The notes: generated from the sequence alone by a model not told the origin. Shown: positions 23,605 to 32,650, counted from the stretch's first letter. The stretch is DNA of 64,000 nucleotides from Halomarinibacterium sedimenti (GCF_019312585.1 NZ_JAHWDP010000001.1:558001-622000); one strand, 5' to 3'. A program made the numbers and translations.

Positions 23605-25814
23605 AAATTTAAGGTTACTCCCGCCATAAAATTTATTCCCGATTGTGGATAATAACCTGCACCTTCAATAGTGGTTATAGTTCCAGGGTTGCTGAAATCA
23701 TCATCATAGGTATAGAAATATCCATTGGAAACATATTCGGTATTAAAGATATTATTTACCAATCCTGAAAGAACTATGGAATCCAAAAAAGACACATTCT
23801 TAAGTGTATAGTTTACACTGAAGTCATTTAAAAAATAAGCGTCCAATATTGAAGCTTCACTATCAATATTTCCCATATACTGTTCCCCAACATATTTTGA
23901 AAGTAAAGCAATCTGGAAATTTTCGGAGGGCCTAAATTCCAATATGTTTCCTGCAATCAGTGTAGGGGAAAAAGAAATATTTGTATTTCCTAAGTTTATG
24001 AGTTCCCCGTCCTTTGAAGTAATAAAATCGACATTTTTATTCGTGCTTACAGCAATATTTGGTCTTACACTCCACTTATTTGAGATAGCCACTGTAGCAT
24101 CCACTTCCAATCCCAATCGATAACTTTTACCGCTTGTAGCACGAATTGGCGCCCCTACATCGTCTAAGGCTCCAGTAAGTACCAATTGGTCTTTGTAATC
24201 CATAAAGTAAACATTACTGTTCAATTGAATTTTTTCTGAAAGAAAACGCCAACCCAGTTCATAATCATCCAACTTTTCGGCGGTAAAAACTCCTTGCTCA
24301 AAATCACTTCTTCGTGGCTCTCGATGGGCTCTTCCGTAGGATGCATAAAAACTATTGGAAGTATCTAGTTGAAAACTCACCCCTGCTTTTGGATTAAAGA
24401 AGTTATAGGTTCTTTTTTCGTTCAACGGAATAACATCCGATGTAAGTCCAGAAGCTCGATAACTCACAAACCTACCTTGAAAATCTGCAAAGAAACTCCA
24501 TTCATTGTTTACCTTATACGTAGCCTTTACAAATGATGTGAATTCATTTTTATCCCCATTTCCGTTGTAATATCGATCGCCCAAATCACTATCTCCAGCA
24601 AATCGAGCCCAAATCACTTCTCCAAAATGGTCACCTCCATAATAACTGTAAAACAATCCTCCTAAAATATCCAAGTGGTTGTTTTTATAGTTTACATCTG
24701 CATTGACAGCATAAAAATTATTATTGAGCCAGCGGCGTCTTATTAAATCGGAGGTTTCAATAGTTTCCCCGCCAATTTCAACGGGATCAATCCCATAAAA
24801 ACTAAGGTTTGCATTTCCAGAAAAATTTACGTTTTGCTCGTACCATTCGTCTATATATTCTTCAAAATATCCCCTTCCGTGAGTATAGTTAAGAGAAATG
24901 TTTGCACTCCAAAGGTTATTAAATTTATAACTCGCCAAAACTTGAAAATGATCTTGTGAGTAATCGTCCACCTGATTGTTATAGAAGCCTTCAAAATTTC
25001 CTTCGCTATCAAACTGTATTCCAGCTAAATTATAGGTTCGGTCATTTTCTAAGGTTGTTGCATCCACCCCATACCAAGATTGATAGGTTATTTCTTTTCC
25101 GCCAAAAGTGAGTGCTTTTATTTGAGTGTTTTTTGTTTTATACACCCCTTGAAGAAAATAGGATTTTAAATCGGATGTCGCTCTATCCACATACCCATCT
25201 GAGGTGATCTTAGAAAGTCTTCCTGAAAATTCGAAATTATCCTTTAACAATCCCGTACTAAATTTAGCCGTGTGTTTCCACGTTTCAAAAGAACCATAAC
25301 TATTGGAAACTTGTGCCGAAGCTTCTTCAGAAACGGCATCACTTAAAATATTAATACTTGCTCCAAAAGCGCCTGAACCATTGGAGGATGTCCCAACCCC
25401 ACGTTGTAATTGTAGGCTTTCTACTGAAGAAGCAAAATCGGGTAAGTTTACCCAAAAAGTTCCTTGGCTTTCGGCATCGTTATAGGGTATTCCATTAATG
25501 GTAATACTTACTCGGCTAGCATCGCTACCCCGCACCCGGATGCCTGTATACCCAACTCCTGCACCCGCATCACTGGTGGTGACAACGGCAGGGAGGTAAT
25601 TTAATAAAATGGGCAAATCTTGTCCTAGGTTTCGTTCTTCAATTTCCTCTTTACTTACATTGGAATGTGTGACCGGTGAAGTTGCTTCCACCCTTACTGC
25701 TTTTAGTAATACTTCGTCAAGAGTTTCAACTTTTGTTGTGTCGTTAAATTGAGTTGTTTGCGAAAATGCTTGTATTCCAAAAAGAAGACAAGCAGAAATA
25801 AATAACTTTTTCAT
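23601..25814 (-). CDS. TonB-dependent receptor under TPP riboswitch control
   Basis: A 737-residue outer-membrane receptor. It has a signal peptide (about 1-18), a TonB box-like TLDEVLLKAVRV, a plug domain with GIRVRGSDASRVSITINGIPYNDAE and NGSGAFGASINIL, and a beta-barrel ending in a terminal Phe (AGVTLNF). It resembles FecA-like receptors. The TPP riboswitch in its leader (25947-26026) implies repression when thiamine pyrophosphate is plentiful, so the ligand is probably thiamine or a precursor. Ligand identity is inferred from regulation; the barrel itself does not show it. Confidence 0.9.
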   Translation of the reverse strand: MKKLFISACLLFGIQAFSQTTQFNDTTKVETLDEVLLKAVRVEATSPVTHSNVSKEEIEERNLGQDLPILLNYLPAVVTTSDAGAGVGYTGIRVRGSDASRVSITINGIPYNDAESQGTFWVNLPDFASSVESLQLQRGVGTSSNGSGAFGASINILSDAVSEEASAQVSNSYGSFETWKHTAKFSTGLLKDNFEFSGRLSKITSDGYVDRATSDLKSYFLQGVYKTKNTQIKALTFGGKEITYQSWYGVDATTLENDRTYNLAGIQFDSEGNFEGFYNNQVDDYSQDHFQVLASYKFNNLWSANISLNYTHGRGYFEEYIDEWYEQNVNFSGNANLSFYGIDPVEIGGETIETSDLIRRRWLNNNFYAVNADVNYKNNHLDILGGLFYSYYGGDHFGEVIWARFAGDSDLGDRYYNGNGDKNEFTSFVKATYKVNNEWSFFADFQGRFVSYRASGLTSDVIPLNEKRTYNFFNPKAGVSFQLDTSNSFYASYGRAHREPRRSDFEQGVFTAEKLDDYELGWRFLSEKIQLNSNVYFMDYKDQLVLTGALDDVGAPIRATSGKSYRLGLEVDATVAISNKWSVRPNIAVSTNKNVDFITSKDGELINLGNTNISFSPTLIAGNILEFRPSENFQIALLSKYVGEQYMGNIDSEASILDAYFLNDFSVNYTLKNVSFLDSIVLSGLVNNIFNTEYVSNGYFYTYDDDFSNPGTITTIEGAGYYPQSGINFMAGVTLNF

Positions 25815-25946
25815 TCGTAAATTGTTTACGAATAAAAGGGGTCATTATTCTTGGTTAATAATTGATTTTTGCGTTTTTGGAACCAACTCTCCAGCCCGCC
25901 AGCCTTGCACCCCGCTAAAAATATCCACAGGATATTTTTTTACGCT

Positions 25947-26026
25947 CGGCTTCCTAAACAGCATTACCTGTTCTAGGTTCAATGGGTATAATCTCAGCCA
26001 ATATTGCTATTAGCACCCCTTTTGAG
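25947..26026 (-). promoter_or_regulatory. TPP riboswitch (THI element)
   Basis: On the minus strand the conserved parts come in order: AGGGGTGCT, GGCTGAGATTATACCC, TTGAACC, then ACAGGTAATGCTGTTTAGGAA-like sequence. CTGAGA and ACCC bind the pyrimidine end of TPP, and the second part the pyrophosphate arm. It sits between a -7 box (26035-26042) and the TonB receptor start about 130 bases downstream, so it very likely controls that gene. Confidence 0.9.
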
Positions 26027-26034
26027 ATGTGGGG

Positions 26035-26042
26035 CAAAGATA
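26035..26042 (-). promoter_or_regulatory. -7 box of the riboswitch transcript
   Basis: TATCTTTG on the minus strand, about ten bases before the riboswitch begins, as expected for a transcript starting with the aptamer. Confidence 0.6.
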
Positions 26043-26047
26043 CAGAA

Positions 26048-26452
26048 TTAGTCAATTTTAGGTGGCTTTCGAGAAGCTTTTTTTAAGGCTTGTTCTTTTT
26101 TTGCCTTGATGCGTTTCTCGATAGCTGATTTGGAGGGCTTTGACTTTTTTCGAACTTTGTTAACCTTCAAATTTTGCTGAAGTAATTCTAGCAATCGGTC
26201 AATGACCAACTTTTTGTTTCGGTGTTGACTTCGAGTTTCATCACATTGCAGAAGTATTATTCCTTCGTAAGTTAGTTTTGATGCAAGTCTTTTTTGAAGT
26301 AATTCCTTTTCCGTTTCTGTTAATCCTTCCGAAGTGGGAAGAGAAAAGGAAACCTCGACTTTTGAAGCGGTTTTATTTACATGTTGCCCACCAGGACCAC
26401 TACTTCGTACCGCTTTAAACGTAAGTTCCGAAAGTATCTGCTCTGTATTCAT
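26048..26452 (-). CDS. arfB: ArfB-type ribosome-rescue peptidyl hydrolase
   Basis: A 134-residue release-factor-like protein. The catalytic GGQ is in VRSSGPGGQHVNKTASKVEV near residue 22, without the codon-recognition domains of RF1/RF2. The C-terminal tail (about 100-134) is very basic (KKSKPSKSAIEKRIKAKKEQ), as in ArfB/YaeJ, where it enters the empty mRNA channel of stalled ribosomes. It would release nascent chains from non-stop ribosomes. Start overlaps the DUF4301 stop (TAATG). Confidence 0.92.
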   Translation of the reverse strand: MNTEQILSELTFKAVRSSGPGGQHVNKTASKVEVSFSLPTSEGLTETEKELLQKRLASKLTYEGIILLQCDETRSQHRNKKLVIDRLLELLQQNLKVNKVRKKSKPSKSAIEKRIKAKKEQALKKASRKPPKID

Positions 26453-27978
26453 TAGGCATTGGGACGATGTTCCTTTTTAAGCAAATCGTTTACCGTTTTT
26501 ACAGGATTAAACGTTATTTGAGGCACTTCAATAAAAATGGTGTTCCACTTTGCCATTGAACCATTCCATAGTCCTGGTAATTCTAATGCTTTAAGCGGTT
26601 TTCCATTTTCATATTTTTTGGAAATAAAGCCTGTATCTGGGTCTGTGAATTGTTGTAAATCGAACTTATTTCCCTCGTAATCACGTAAACCACAAACGAT
26701 ATCTACAGGGTTAAAATGTGTTGCTTCTTGCAGAATTGATTTTTGGTGAGCATCTTCCAAATTTATTTGGGATGTTTCCACTATTTGAAGCGAGGTATTT
26801 CCATTATCATCTTTTACCCAAAATGGGCCGCCACCAGGGGCTCCCGTATTCTTTACTACTCCACACACACGTAGCGGTTTGTTGAGCACTTCGATTAAAT
26901 CTGACTTTCCACTTGGAATATCTTTAATGTTAAGTTCATTCCAAATAAAAGAGTGCATTTCTTTCATTTTTTGAAGCGAAACCTCTCCTTCTAATTCCTG
27001 AAGATATTCGAATATTTTGCTTTGAACTTTTAATAGCTTTCCTGCCAAAACCTTCTTGTACGTTGCAATTTCTGGCACATATTCTTGCGCAGCCACATTA
27101 TCAATATTTTTTATAAAGACTAAATCGGCATCAATATCATTTAGATTTTCCAGCAACGCGCCATGTCCTGAAGGACGAAAAACCAGATTACCTTTATTAT
27201 CTCTAAAAGGATTGTTGTCAAAAGTGACAGCTATGGTATTGGTTTCTTTTTTCTGAAAGGAATAGGTAATATGAAATGTCTTCTTGGTTTTACGGCTGAC
27301 TCTATTTTTAATATTTTCAAATTCTTGTTTAAAAGAATCGAGGTCTTTTTCGGAAAAGGTAAAATGTAAATGGACATCATCCCCCACAGCAACATAAAAT
27401 GCGGCTTCGTATAATTGTTCTTCGAAAGCAGTAGTGGTGTATTTTTTATATTTATGAAAGGGGATCAAGCCCTTAGGGAGATTTGCAAAATTAAGTCCTT
27501 CTTCGCTTAACATGGTTTTTGCAAAAATATGAAGTCGCACTCCTTTTGTAGATTTTTTATAGTCCGGGTGTAGCTCTCGAATTTTGCTTCGCACCAATTT
27601 TAAAAAAGCAAAATCATTGATTCTTTCAAAAAATAACTTTACCTGACTATGTTCATTCCTACCAATAAAATCTCGATACTCTTCCTTTTGCGGGTCAAAT
27701 TCTTTAATAAACTCATGCAAAAATTTAAACATTCTGGTGGCTGCTCCAGAGGCAGGAACAAACTTTACAATTTCCTTTTTGTCTTTTTTGGAATCAAAGT
27801 ATGCTTCGTATTTTTTTTCTTCCGACTCAAGTAATGATTGAATTCCGTTATTTATTGAAGCAGTAGTTACGATATCTACAAAGGGAATCCCTCTCAAAAA
27901 AGTTTCAATCTGCTTTACGATTTGATTAGTAGTAAGGCCATTATCATCAATCTGTCGTAAATCCTTTTCGGTGAGCAT
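26452..27978 (-). CDS. DUF4301 protein
   Basis: A 508-residue cytosolic protein matching the DUF4301 family as I know it from Bacteroidota. No signal peptide or membrane segment. Conspicuous motifs are KFVPASGAATRMFKFLHEF near residue 78, FRPSGHGALLENLNDIDADL in the middle and NTGAPGGGPFWVKDDNG near 375. The pattern of Gly-rich loops suggests a nucleotide-sugar or nucleotide-binding fold (inference). It is translationally coupled with arfB. Function unknown. Confidence 0.8.
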   Translation of the reverse strand: MLTEKDLRQIDDNGLTTNQIVKQIETFLRGIPFVDIVTTASINNGIQSLLESEEKKYEAYFDSKKDKKEIVKFVPASGAATRMFKFLHEFIKEFDPQKEEYRDFIGRNEHSQVKLFFERINDFAFLKLVRSKIRELHPDYKKSTKGVRLHIFAKTMLSEEGLNFANLPKGLIPFHKYKKYTTTAFEEQLYEAAFYVAVGDDVHLHFTFSEKDLDSFKQEFENIKNRVSRKTKKTFHITYSFQKKETNTIAVTFDNNPFRDNKGNLVFRPSGHGALLENLNDIDADLVFIKNIDNVAAQEYVPEIATYKKVLAGKLLKVQSKIFEYLQELEGEVSLQKMKEMHSFIWNELNIKDIPSGKSDLIEVLNKPLRVCGVVKNTGAPGGGPFWVKDDNGNTSLQIVETSQINLEDAHQKSILQEATHFNPVDIVCGLRDYEGNKFDLQQFTDPDTGFISKKYENGKPLKALELPGLWNGSMAKWNTIFIEVPQITFNPVKTVNDLLKKEHRPNA

Positions 27979-28082
27979 ATTAGTTTTTTTCTATTTATCC
28001 AATACTTTCTTTGTTGATTTTATTCAATCTTTAATACTACTAGAAAGTAAGGAGAAGTGCGGGTTGTTTTTAAAATCTGTCT

Positions 28083-28090
28083 CAAACATA
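28083..28090 (-). promoter_or_regulatory. Possible -7 box for DUF4301-arfB
   Basis: TATGTTTG on the minus strand, about 105 bases before the DUF4301 start. No clear -33 box. Confidence 0.35.
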
Positions 28091-28143
28091 CAAAATAGTG
28101 CTGACCTATTTGAGATACATTTTATAAAAAGTAGCTCCTATTT

Positions 28144-28707
28144 TTACTTCAGCATTAACAAATTAATTTGTTTTACAGCCTCTTCCATTCGTTCTTTTTT
28201 ACTGCCCTTTAAAACGACAAACGGTTTGTTATATTTTTCCAAAGCTTTTTTAAAAGAATTAAACATTTCAATTCTTTCATTTGGTCTATCTCTTAAATCA
28301 TCTGCCTCCCATGGAATATCTATGTAGGTTAAGAAATACAAGTCGTACGAGTTTTCTATTGCATATTTTTCAATGAGAGGATCACAAGTGCCAGAGTAAT
28401 ATTCTTCCGAATATACTTTTGTTTCCAATAAATCTGTATCACAAATTAAAACAGAGTCGGTTTTTTGGGCTAATTTATTTTCAAGAGCTATTTGTCCTTT
28501 GGCTATAGGAAGTAAGTCCTTGGGTTCACATGTTTTACGCTCATTATTCCATTTGTTTTGTAAATATTCTCTGGCGTATTCGGGAACCCAAATTGTATTA
28601 TAATGTCTTGCTAATTGTTGCGCCAAAGTCGTTTTTCCTGTTGACTCTGGACCAAAGAGCACTACTTTTAAGCAGTTTGAGGGTTGTTGTCTAAGTGCTT
28701 TTTCCAT
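28144..28707 (-). CDS. NadR-like P-loop kinase
   Basis: A 187-residue ATPase resembling the ribosylnicotinamide-kinase domain of NadR. The Walker A loop FGPESTGKTTLA is at residues 18-29, followed by WVPEYAREYL and the acceptor-site region LICDTDLLETKVYSEEYY; DLRDRPNERIEMF fits the lid. The adenylyltransferase and repressor domains of full NadR are absent. It overlaps pnuC by 40 bases, so permease and kinase probably work as a trap: import, then phosphorylation. The substrate could be nicotinamide riboside or thiamine (see findings). I start at MEKALRQQ; a longer in-frame version lies inside pnuC. Confidence 0.82.
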   Translation of the reverse strand: MEKALRQQPSNCLKVVLFGPESTGKTTLAQQLARHYNTIWVPEYAREYLQNKWNNERKTCEPKDLLPIAKGQIALENKLAQKTDSVLICDTDLLETKVYSEEYYSGTCDPLIEKYAIENSYDLYFLTYIDIPWEADDLRDRPNERIEMFNSFKKALEKYNKPFVVLKGSKKERMEEAVKQINLLMLK

Positions 28708-29300
28708 GCGAGATATCCTTGAATGGCGAGAATGGTAAAAATTAGGTATTGCAAAGATAACATTCCCAATCCACGATAGGCGTAAAGTGGAACGGTAATA
28801 ATATCTGCAAAAATCCAAAGGGTCCAATTTTCTAACTTTTTTGTGGCCATATACCACATGGCAGTAAAGAAAATCCCCGAGGTAAATATGTCTATATAAT
28901 TGGCCATTTCAATTTCATATTCAAATGCTTTATAGACCAAATAGGTTACAAGCATTGTCAAAAGAAAAAGTCCAAAACCAATTAATTTTTCTCTATTTGA
29001 TGTTCTTGAAATAGGAACAGCTACTTTATTATTCTTTTTTCGCGACCAATTCCACCATCCATAAACACTCATAACCGAATAGTAGAAATTCATCATCATA
29101 TCGCCAAAATATTCAGCTTTATACAACAAATAAACCGTTATGACGGTGGCAATCAAACCTGAGGGGTACACTAAGATATTTTCCTTTTTGGCAAACCAAA
29201 CACTGGCGATTCCAAAAACAAAAACGAATGCTTCAAGTATAATATCTACCGTTGAAGCATTTTTATATGCATCTAGAAAAAAATCAAAAATGGGGCTCAT
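28668..29300 (-). CDS. PnuC/PnuT-family vitamin transporter
   Basis: A 210-residue inner-membrane permease of the PnuC family with about seven helices. Family marks are YPSGLIATVITVYLLY, MMNFYYSVMSVYGWWNW and WTLWIFADIITVPLYAYRGL, where the aromatic residues line the binding site. PnuC imports nicotinamide riboside; the close paralogue PnuT imports thiamine in Bacteroidota. It overlaps the YkoF-like gene by 17 bases upstream and the NadR-like kinase by 40 downstream. The sequence alone does not settle the vitamin. Confidence 0.9.
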   Translation of the reverse strand: MSPIFDFFLDAYKNASTVDIILEAFVFVFGIASVWFAKKENILVYPSGLIATVITVYLLYKAEYFGDMMMNFYYSVMSVYGWWNWSRKKNNKVAVPISRTSNREKLIGFGLFLLTMLVTYLVYKAFEYEIEMANYIDIFTSGIFFTAMWYMATKKLENWTLWIFADIITVPLYAYRGLGMLSLQYLIFTILAIQGYLAWKKHLDNNPQTA

Positions 29301-29544
29301 AGTCGCTTCGATCGCTTTTTACAATTTTCATGTATAAAAGTCCTCTTTCAATGGCTTCTAAAGCCATTTTCATTTCCTTATTAAGCACTTTCATTACCTC
29401 ATCATATTCTCCATACACTTGAGTGCTTAAAGGGTTCTCCAAAACCGTAAGTCCACTATTTCTTAAGGATTTTATAAAGTTGATAATTGCCGGTTCATAA
29501 TCGTCCTGCAAGGGTGTTAATGTAAGTTCTACAGATATTTTCAT
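29284..29544 (-). CDS. YkoF/MTH1187-like thiamine-binding family protein
   Basis: An 86-residue protein with the alpha-beta pattern of the YkoF/MTH1187 (thiamine-binding, former DUF77) superfamily: ISVELTLTPLQDDYEPAIINFI, then GLTVLENPLSTQVYGEYDEVM. In YkoF this fold binds hydroxymethylpyrimidine or thiamine. The start is the ATG four bases after the GGGPS stop; the extension upstream lies within that gene. It overlaps the pnuC start. A role in vitamin handling with PnuC is plausible, but family assignment rests on pattern recognition. Confidence 0.6.
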   Translation of the reverse strand: MKISVELTLTPLQDDYEPAIINFIKSLRNSGLTVLENPLSTQVYGEYDEVMKVLNKEMKMALEAIERGLLYMKIVKSDRSDYEPHF

Positions 29545-29548
29545 GGTA

Positions 29549-30244
29549 TTATTTTTCAAAGGCGGTACCCATGACAATCATGGTGGCTCCTGCCTTATAA
29601 GCATTATTAATTTGTTCTTCTGTCTTAATTCCGCCTCCTACAATAAGTGGAACGTTCAATTCTTTTTTTACCGCTGAAATAATTTCTGCCGAAACAGGGA
29701 TTTTTGCTCCACTTCCGGCTTCAAGGTAAATTAGTTTTGCTCCCATCAATTCACCAGCCTTTGCCGTATCGACTATTGCCTGAACATTATTTTGAACCAT
29801 GGGATTGGTATGAGTGACTTGAGAAACTGCTGATACATTTTGACCATCAATTAAAATATAGCCAGTGGGAATCACCTCCAATGCACTCCCACGTAATTTT
29901 GAAACAGCTTTTATTTGTTGTTCAATTAAATATTCTGGATTTCTCCCTGAAAGTAAACTTAAAAACAAAAGTCCGTTGGCCACAACAGTAATTTGCGAAA
30001 CATCTCCCGGGAAAAGCAAAATGGGCTTTGCTGTATACAGTTTTAATTCTTTAATGAGATGCTCTGTCATCCCTTCAGGAACAGTACTTCCCCCTACAAA
30101 AAGATGAGTCGTTGCCACAGGTAAATTTCTCAAAAAGGAAGCTGAATTTTCTAAGTCAAATTTTTCGGGATCAATTAGAATGGCAAGCAACTTTTTCTTT
30201 TGGGAAACGGCTTCGGTAAAAGATGTATATAGATTCGTAGTCAT
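29549..30244 (-). CDS. Geranylgeranylglyceryl phosphate synthase-like (PcrB/GGGPS family)
   Basis: A 231-residue TIM-barrel prenyltransferase of the GGGPS/PcrB family, which joins a polyprenyl diphosphate to sn-glycerol-1-phosphate to make an ether lipid. Phosphate-binding loops LLFPGDVSQI, EAGSGAKIPVS, VGGGIKT and GATMIVMGTAFEK are all present, and IDPEKFD is at the N-terminus. The family is archaeal in origin but known in Bacteroidota. Chain length and lipid product are not known here. It starts right after the PPTase stop and precedes the YkoF-like gene by four bases. Confidence 0.9.
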   Translation of the reverse strand: MTTNLYTSFTEAVSQKKKLLAILIDPEKFDLENSASFLRNLPVATTHLFVGGSTVPEGMTEHLIKELKLYTAKPILLFPGDVSQITVVANGLLFLSLLSGRNPEYLIEQQIKAVSKLRGSALEVIPTGYILIDGQNVSAVSQVTHTNPMVQNNVQAIVDTAKAGELMGAKLIYLEAGSGAKIPVSAEIISAVKKELNVPLIVGGGIKTEEQINNAYKAGATMIVMGTAFEK

Positions 30245-30883
30245 TTATTCTTTTTCAGAAATTAATGCATACGCCCCTGTAAACCCTTCAAACTCTTCAA
30301 ACCAAACATAGTAATCTTCATTTTTACCTTTATATGATACATTGGCAGTAGTTTTCATCGATTCCATATCAAAATCTTCTACGTATATATTTTGTAAAAA
30401 ACTTACCCCTGCTTCTGCAAAGCTTTTATATAAACTCTCTTTGGCACCCCAAACCATGGTGAGTTTTCTAATTAAAGCATCCTCATTTGCAAGTGTTCTA
30501 TATTCTTCAAGGGGCGTAAATTTTTGAGCAATTTTTAAAATTTTAGGACGCTGCATTTCGATATCTATTCCCACTTCTTGATTACTCACAATTATCGCTG
30601 AAAAGGTGTACGAATGTGTTATCGAAATCTTTTTCCCATCTCTTAAATGCGGTTTCCCAAGTTCGTCGTAATACAAATCAAAATCGGTATATCCCATTTC
30701 CGCCAACAAGTGGCGCACGCTCATAAATCCTCTTTGGTGCAAATCACTTTTCATTCCGTCGACTCTTTCTCGACAATGTGGCGTTAGTGAAATTCCTTCA
30801 GAGAGATCCTTATAAGACTCTATAATCTTCCAAATGAGGACTTTTGTGGTGGGATTAACTGTTATAGTTTTGTAAAGAGGCAT
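30245..30883 (-). CDS. 4'-phosphopantetheinyl transferase superfamily protein
   Basis: A 212-residue Sfp/HetI-type phosphopantetheinyl transferase, which moves 4'-phosphopantetheine from CoA onto a carrier-protein serine. The metal/CoA motifs are VGIDIEMQRP and VWGAKESLYKSF. ITHSYTFSAIIV is the usual N-terminal histidine region. No carrier protein or polyketide genes are near, so the target is probably the general acyl carrier protein. First gene of a five-gene overlapping minus-strand operon. Confidence 0.9.
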   Translation of the reverse strand: MPLYKTITVNPTTKVLIWKIIESYKDLSEGISLTPHCRERVDGMKSDLHQRGFMSVRHLLAEMGYTDFDLYYDELGKPHLRDGKKISITHSYTFSAIIVSNQEVGIDIEMQRPKILKIAQKFTPLEEYRTLANEDALIRKLTMVWGAKESLYKSFAEAGVSFLQNIYVEDFDMESMKTTANVSYKGKNEDYYVWFEEFEGFTGAYALISEKE

Positions 30884-30903
30884 GTAATTTGAAGGATAAT
30901 TTG

Positions 30904-30911
30904 TAATTTTG
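30904..30911 (+). promoter_or_regulatory. -7 box of ahcY
   Basis: TAATTTTG lies 44 bases before the ahcY ATG. A TTTG at 30888-30891 is rather close for a -33 box. The leader contains a small hairpin (TCTGA / TCAGA, 30916-30930). Confidence 0.4.
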
Positions 30912-30942
30912 CCATCTGAAAAATTCAGAAAAATTTAATAAT

Positions 30943-30950
30943 CAAATATA
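30943..30950 (-). promoter_or_regulatory. -7 box of the PPTase-GGGPS-PnuC operon
   Basis: TATATTTG on the minus strand, 59 bases before the PPTase start, overlapping the divergent ahcY leader. No clear -33 box. Confidence 0.4.
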
Positions 30951-30955
30951 CTAAT

Positions 30956-32266
30956 ATGTCTACGAAAACCGCCACCTATGTGCCGTATAAAGTAAAAGAT
31001 ATTTCCTTAGCAGACTGGGGAAGAAAAGAAATTGAGTTGGCCGAAGCCGAAATGCCAGGTCTTATGTCACTTCGTGAGGAGTACAAAGACTCACAGCCTC
31101 TCAAAGGAGCAAGAATTGCTGGATGTTTACACATGACTATCCAAACAGCCGTACTTATTGAAACTTTACAAGCCCTTGGTGCCGAAGTAACTTGGAGCTC
31201 TTGTAACATCTTCTCTACCCAAGATCAAGCTGCAGCTGCTATTGCTGCCGCAGGTATTCCTGTTTATGCTTGGAAAGGAATGAACGAAGAAGAATTTGAC
31301 TGGTGTATTGAGCAAACTTTATTCTTTGGGGAAGACCGTAAGCCACTAAATATGATTTTGGACGATGGTGGTGATTTAACAAATATGGTTCTAGACAGAT
31401 ACCCAGAATTAGTTTCTGGAATTAATGGTCTTTCTGAAGAAACCACCACAGGGGTGCATCGTTTATACGAGCGTATGGAGAATGGAACACTTCCTATGCC
31501 TGCGATTAATGTGAACGATAGTGTGACCAAATCTAAATTCGACAATAAATACGGTTGCAAAGAAAGTGCTGTGGATGCAGTGCGTCGTGCTACCGATATT
31601 ATGCTAGCTGGAAAACGCGTTGTTGTTTGTGGTTATGGTGATGTAGGGAAAGGAACAGCGGCTTCATTTAAAGGAGCAGGTTCTATTGTTACTGTAACTG
31701 AAATCGATCCTATTTGTGCATTACAAGCTGCAATGGATGGTTTTGAGGTGAAAAAATTAGAAACCGTCATTGCAAATGCGGACATAGTAATTACAACTAC
31801 GGGAAATAAAGACATCGTTCGTGGCGAGCATTTTGAAGCTATGAAAGACAAAACTATTGTTTGTAACATCGGACACTTCGATAATGAAATTGACGTAGCT
31901 TGGTTAAAGAAAAACTACACAAAAATTGAAATTAAGCCACAGGTAGATAAATATACTGCCAACGGAAAGGATATTATTTTACTTGCGGAAGGTCGCTTGG
32001 TAAACTTAGGTTGTGCTACAGGCCACCCTAGTTTTGTGATGAGTAACTCATTTACCAACCAAACCTTGGCGCAAATTGAACTTTGGAACAACAGCAATGC
32101 TTACGAAAACAAAGTATATATGTTGCCTAAGCACCTTGATGAAAAAGTAGCCAAATTACATCTTGAAAAAATTGGTGTGGAGTTGACGGAGCTTCGCCCA
32201 GATCAAGCAAAATACATTGGTGTTAAGGTAGAAGGGCCTTACAAGCCAGAATATTACAGGTACTAA
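30956..32266 (+). CDS. ahcY: Adenosylhomocysteinase
   Basis: A 436-residue SAH hydrolase that splits S-adenosylhomocysteine to adenosine and homocysteine, relieving methyltransferase inhibition and feeding the methionine cycle. Substrate-site residues occur in [16 protein letters not shown] and [16 protein letters not shown], the NAD loop is [16 protein letters not shown], and the C-terminus ends [10 protein letters not shown] with the conserved Lys/Tyr. Length and motifs are complete. No SAM/SAH riboswitch is visible upstream. Stands alone, divergent from the PPTase operon. Confidence 0.98.
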   Translation: MSTKTATYVPYKVKDISLADWGRKEIELAEAEMPGLMSLREEYKDSQPLKGARIAGCLHMTIQTAVLIETLQALGAEVTWSSCNIFSTQDQAAAAIAAAGIPVYAWKGMNEEEFDWCIEQTLFFGEDRKPLNMILDDGGDLTNMVLDRYPELVSGINGLSEETTTGVHRLYERMENGTLPMPAINVNDSVTKSKFDNKYGCKESAVDAVRRATDIMLAGKRVVVCGYGDVGKGTAASFKGAGSIVTVTEIDPICALQAAMDGFEVKKLETVIANADIVITTTGNKDIVRGEHFEAMKDKTIVCNIGHFDNEIDVAWLKKNYTKIEIKPQVDKYTANGKDIILLAEGRLVNLGCATGHPSFVMSNSFTNQTLAQIELWNNSNAYENKVYMLPKHLDEKVAKLHLEKIGVELTELRPDQAKYIGVKVEGPYKPEYYRY

Positions 32267-32288
32267 TAAAAACTTTTCAGAGAAATTG

Positions 32289-32317
32289 AAAACCCCTGCA
32301 GTGATGTGGGGGTTTTA
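32289..32317 (+). terminator. ahcY terminator
   Basis: Stem AAAACCCC / GGGGGTTTT with some internal pairing in the loop, followed by ATTTT. Confidence 0.7.
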
Positions 32318-32335
32318 TTTTGAAACAACTTAATC

Positions 32336-32366
32336 AAAAAACCCTGCCAGTTGGCAGGGTTTTTTT
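32336..32366. terminator. Bidirectional terminator, ahcY/rpmA
   Basis: Long perfect stem AAAAACCCTGCCA / TGGCAGGGTTTTT with a two-base loop. The poly-A and poly-T flanks make it effective for both convergent transcripts. Confidence 0.88.
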
Positions 32367-32386
32367 ATGTCTTACAAAGGTAGTTC

Positions 32387-32650
32387 TTAAGCTTCTCCTT
32401 GAGGAACTATAGAAACATACGATTTGTTATCTCTCTTTTTGGTAAATTTTACCAACCCGTCAACTTTGGCGTGAAGTGTATGGTCTTTTCCCATATACAC
32501 ATTCTCACCAGGGTGGTGTTGTGTACCACGTTGTCTTATGATGATATTCCCAGCAATGGCAGCTTGTCCACCAAAAATCTTAACACCAAGGCGTTTCGAT
32601 TCTGATTCTCTACCGTTCTTAGAACTACCAACTCCTTTTTTGTGAGCCAT
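32387..32650 (-). CDS. rpmA: 50S ribosomal protein L27
   Basis: An 87-residue bL27. The N-terminus [20 protein letters not shown] reaches the peptidyl-transferase centre in ribosomes; [22 protein letters not shown] is the family signature. There is no extra N-terminal processing peptide of the Firmicutes kind. It follows rplU by 37 bases on the same strand, the usual L21-L27 operon. Confidence 0.97.
   Translation of the reverse strand: MAHKKGVGSSKNGRESESKRLGVKIFGGQAAIAGNIIIRQRGTQHHPGENVYMGKDHTLHAKVDGLVKFTKKRDNKSYVSIVPQGEA

Noticed and set aside
25822-26013. 63-residue open frame upstream of the TonB receptor
   Set aside because: It runs antisense to and through the TPP riboswitch; base conservation there is explained by the RNA element, and the peptide has no recognisable features.
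30956-32266. SAM/SAH riboswitch for ahcY
   Set aside because: The leader is under 75 bases and contains only a five-base-pair hairpin.
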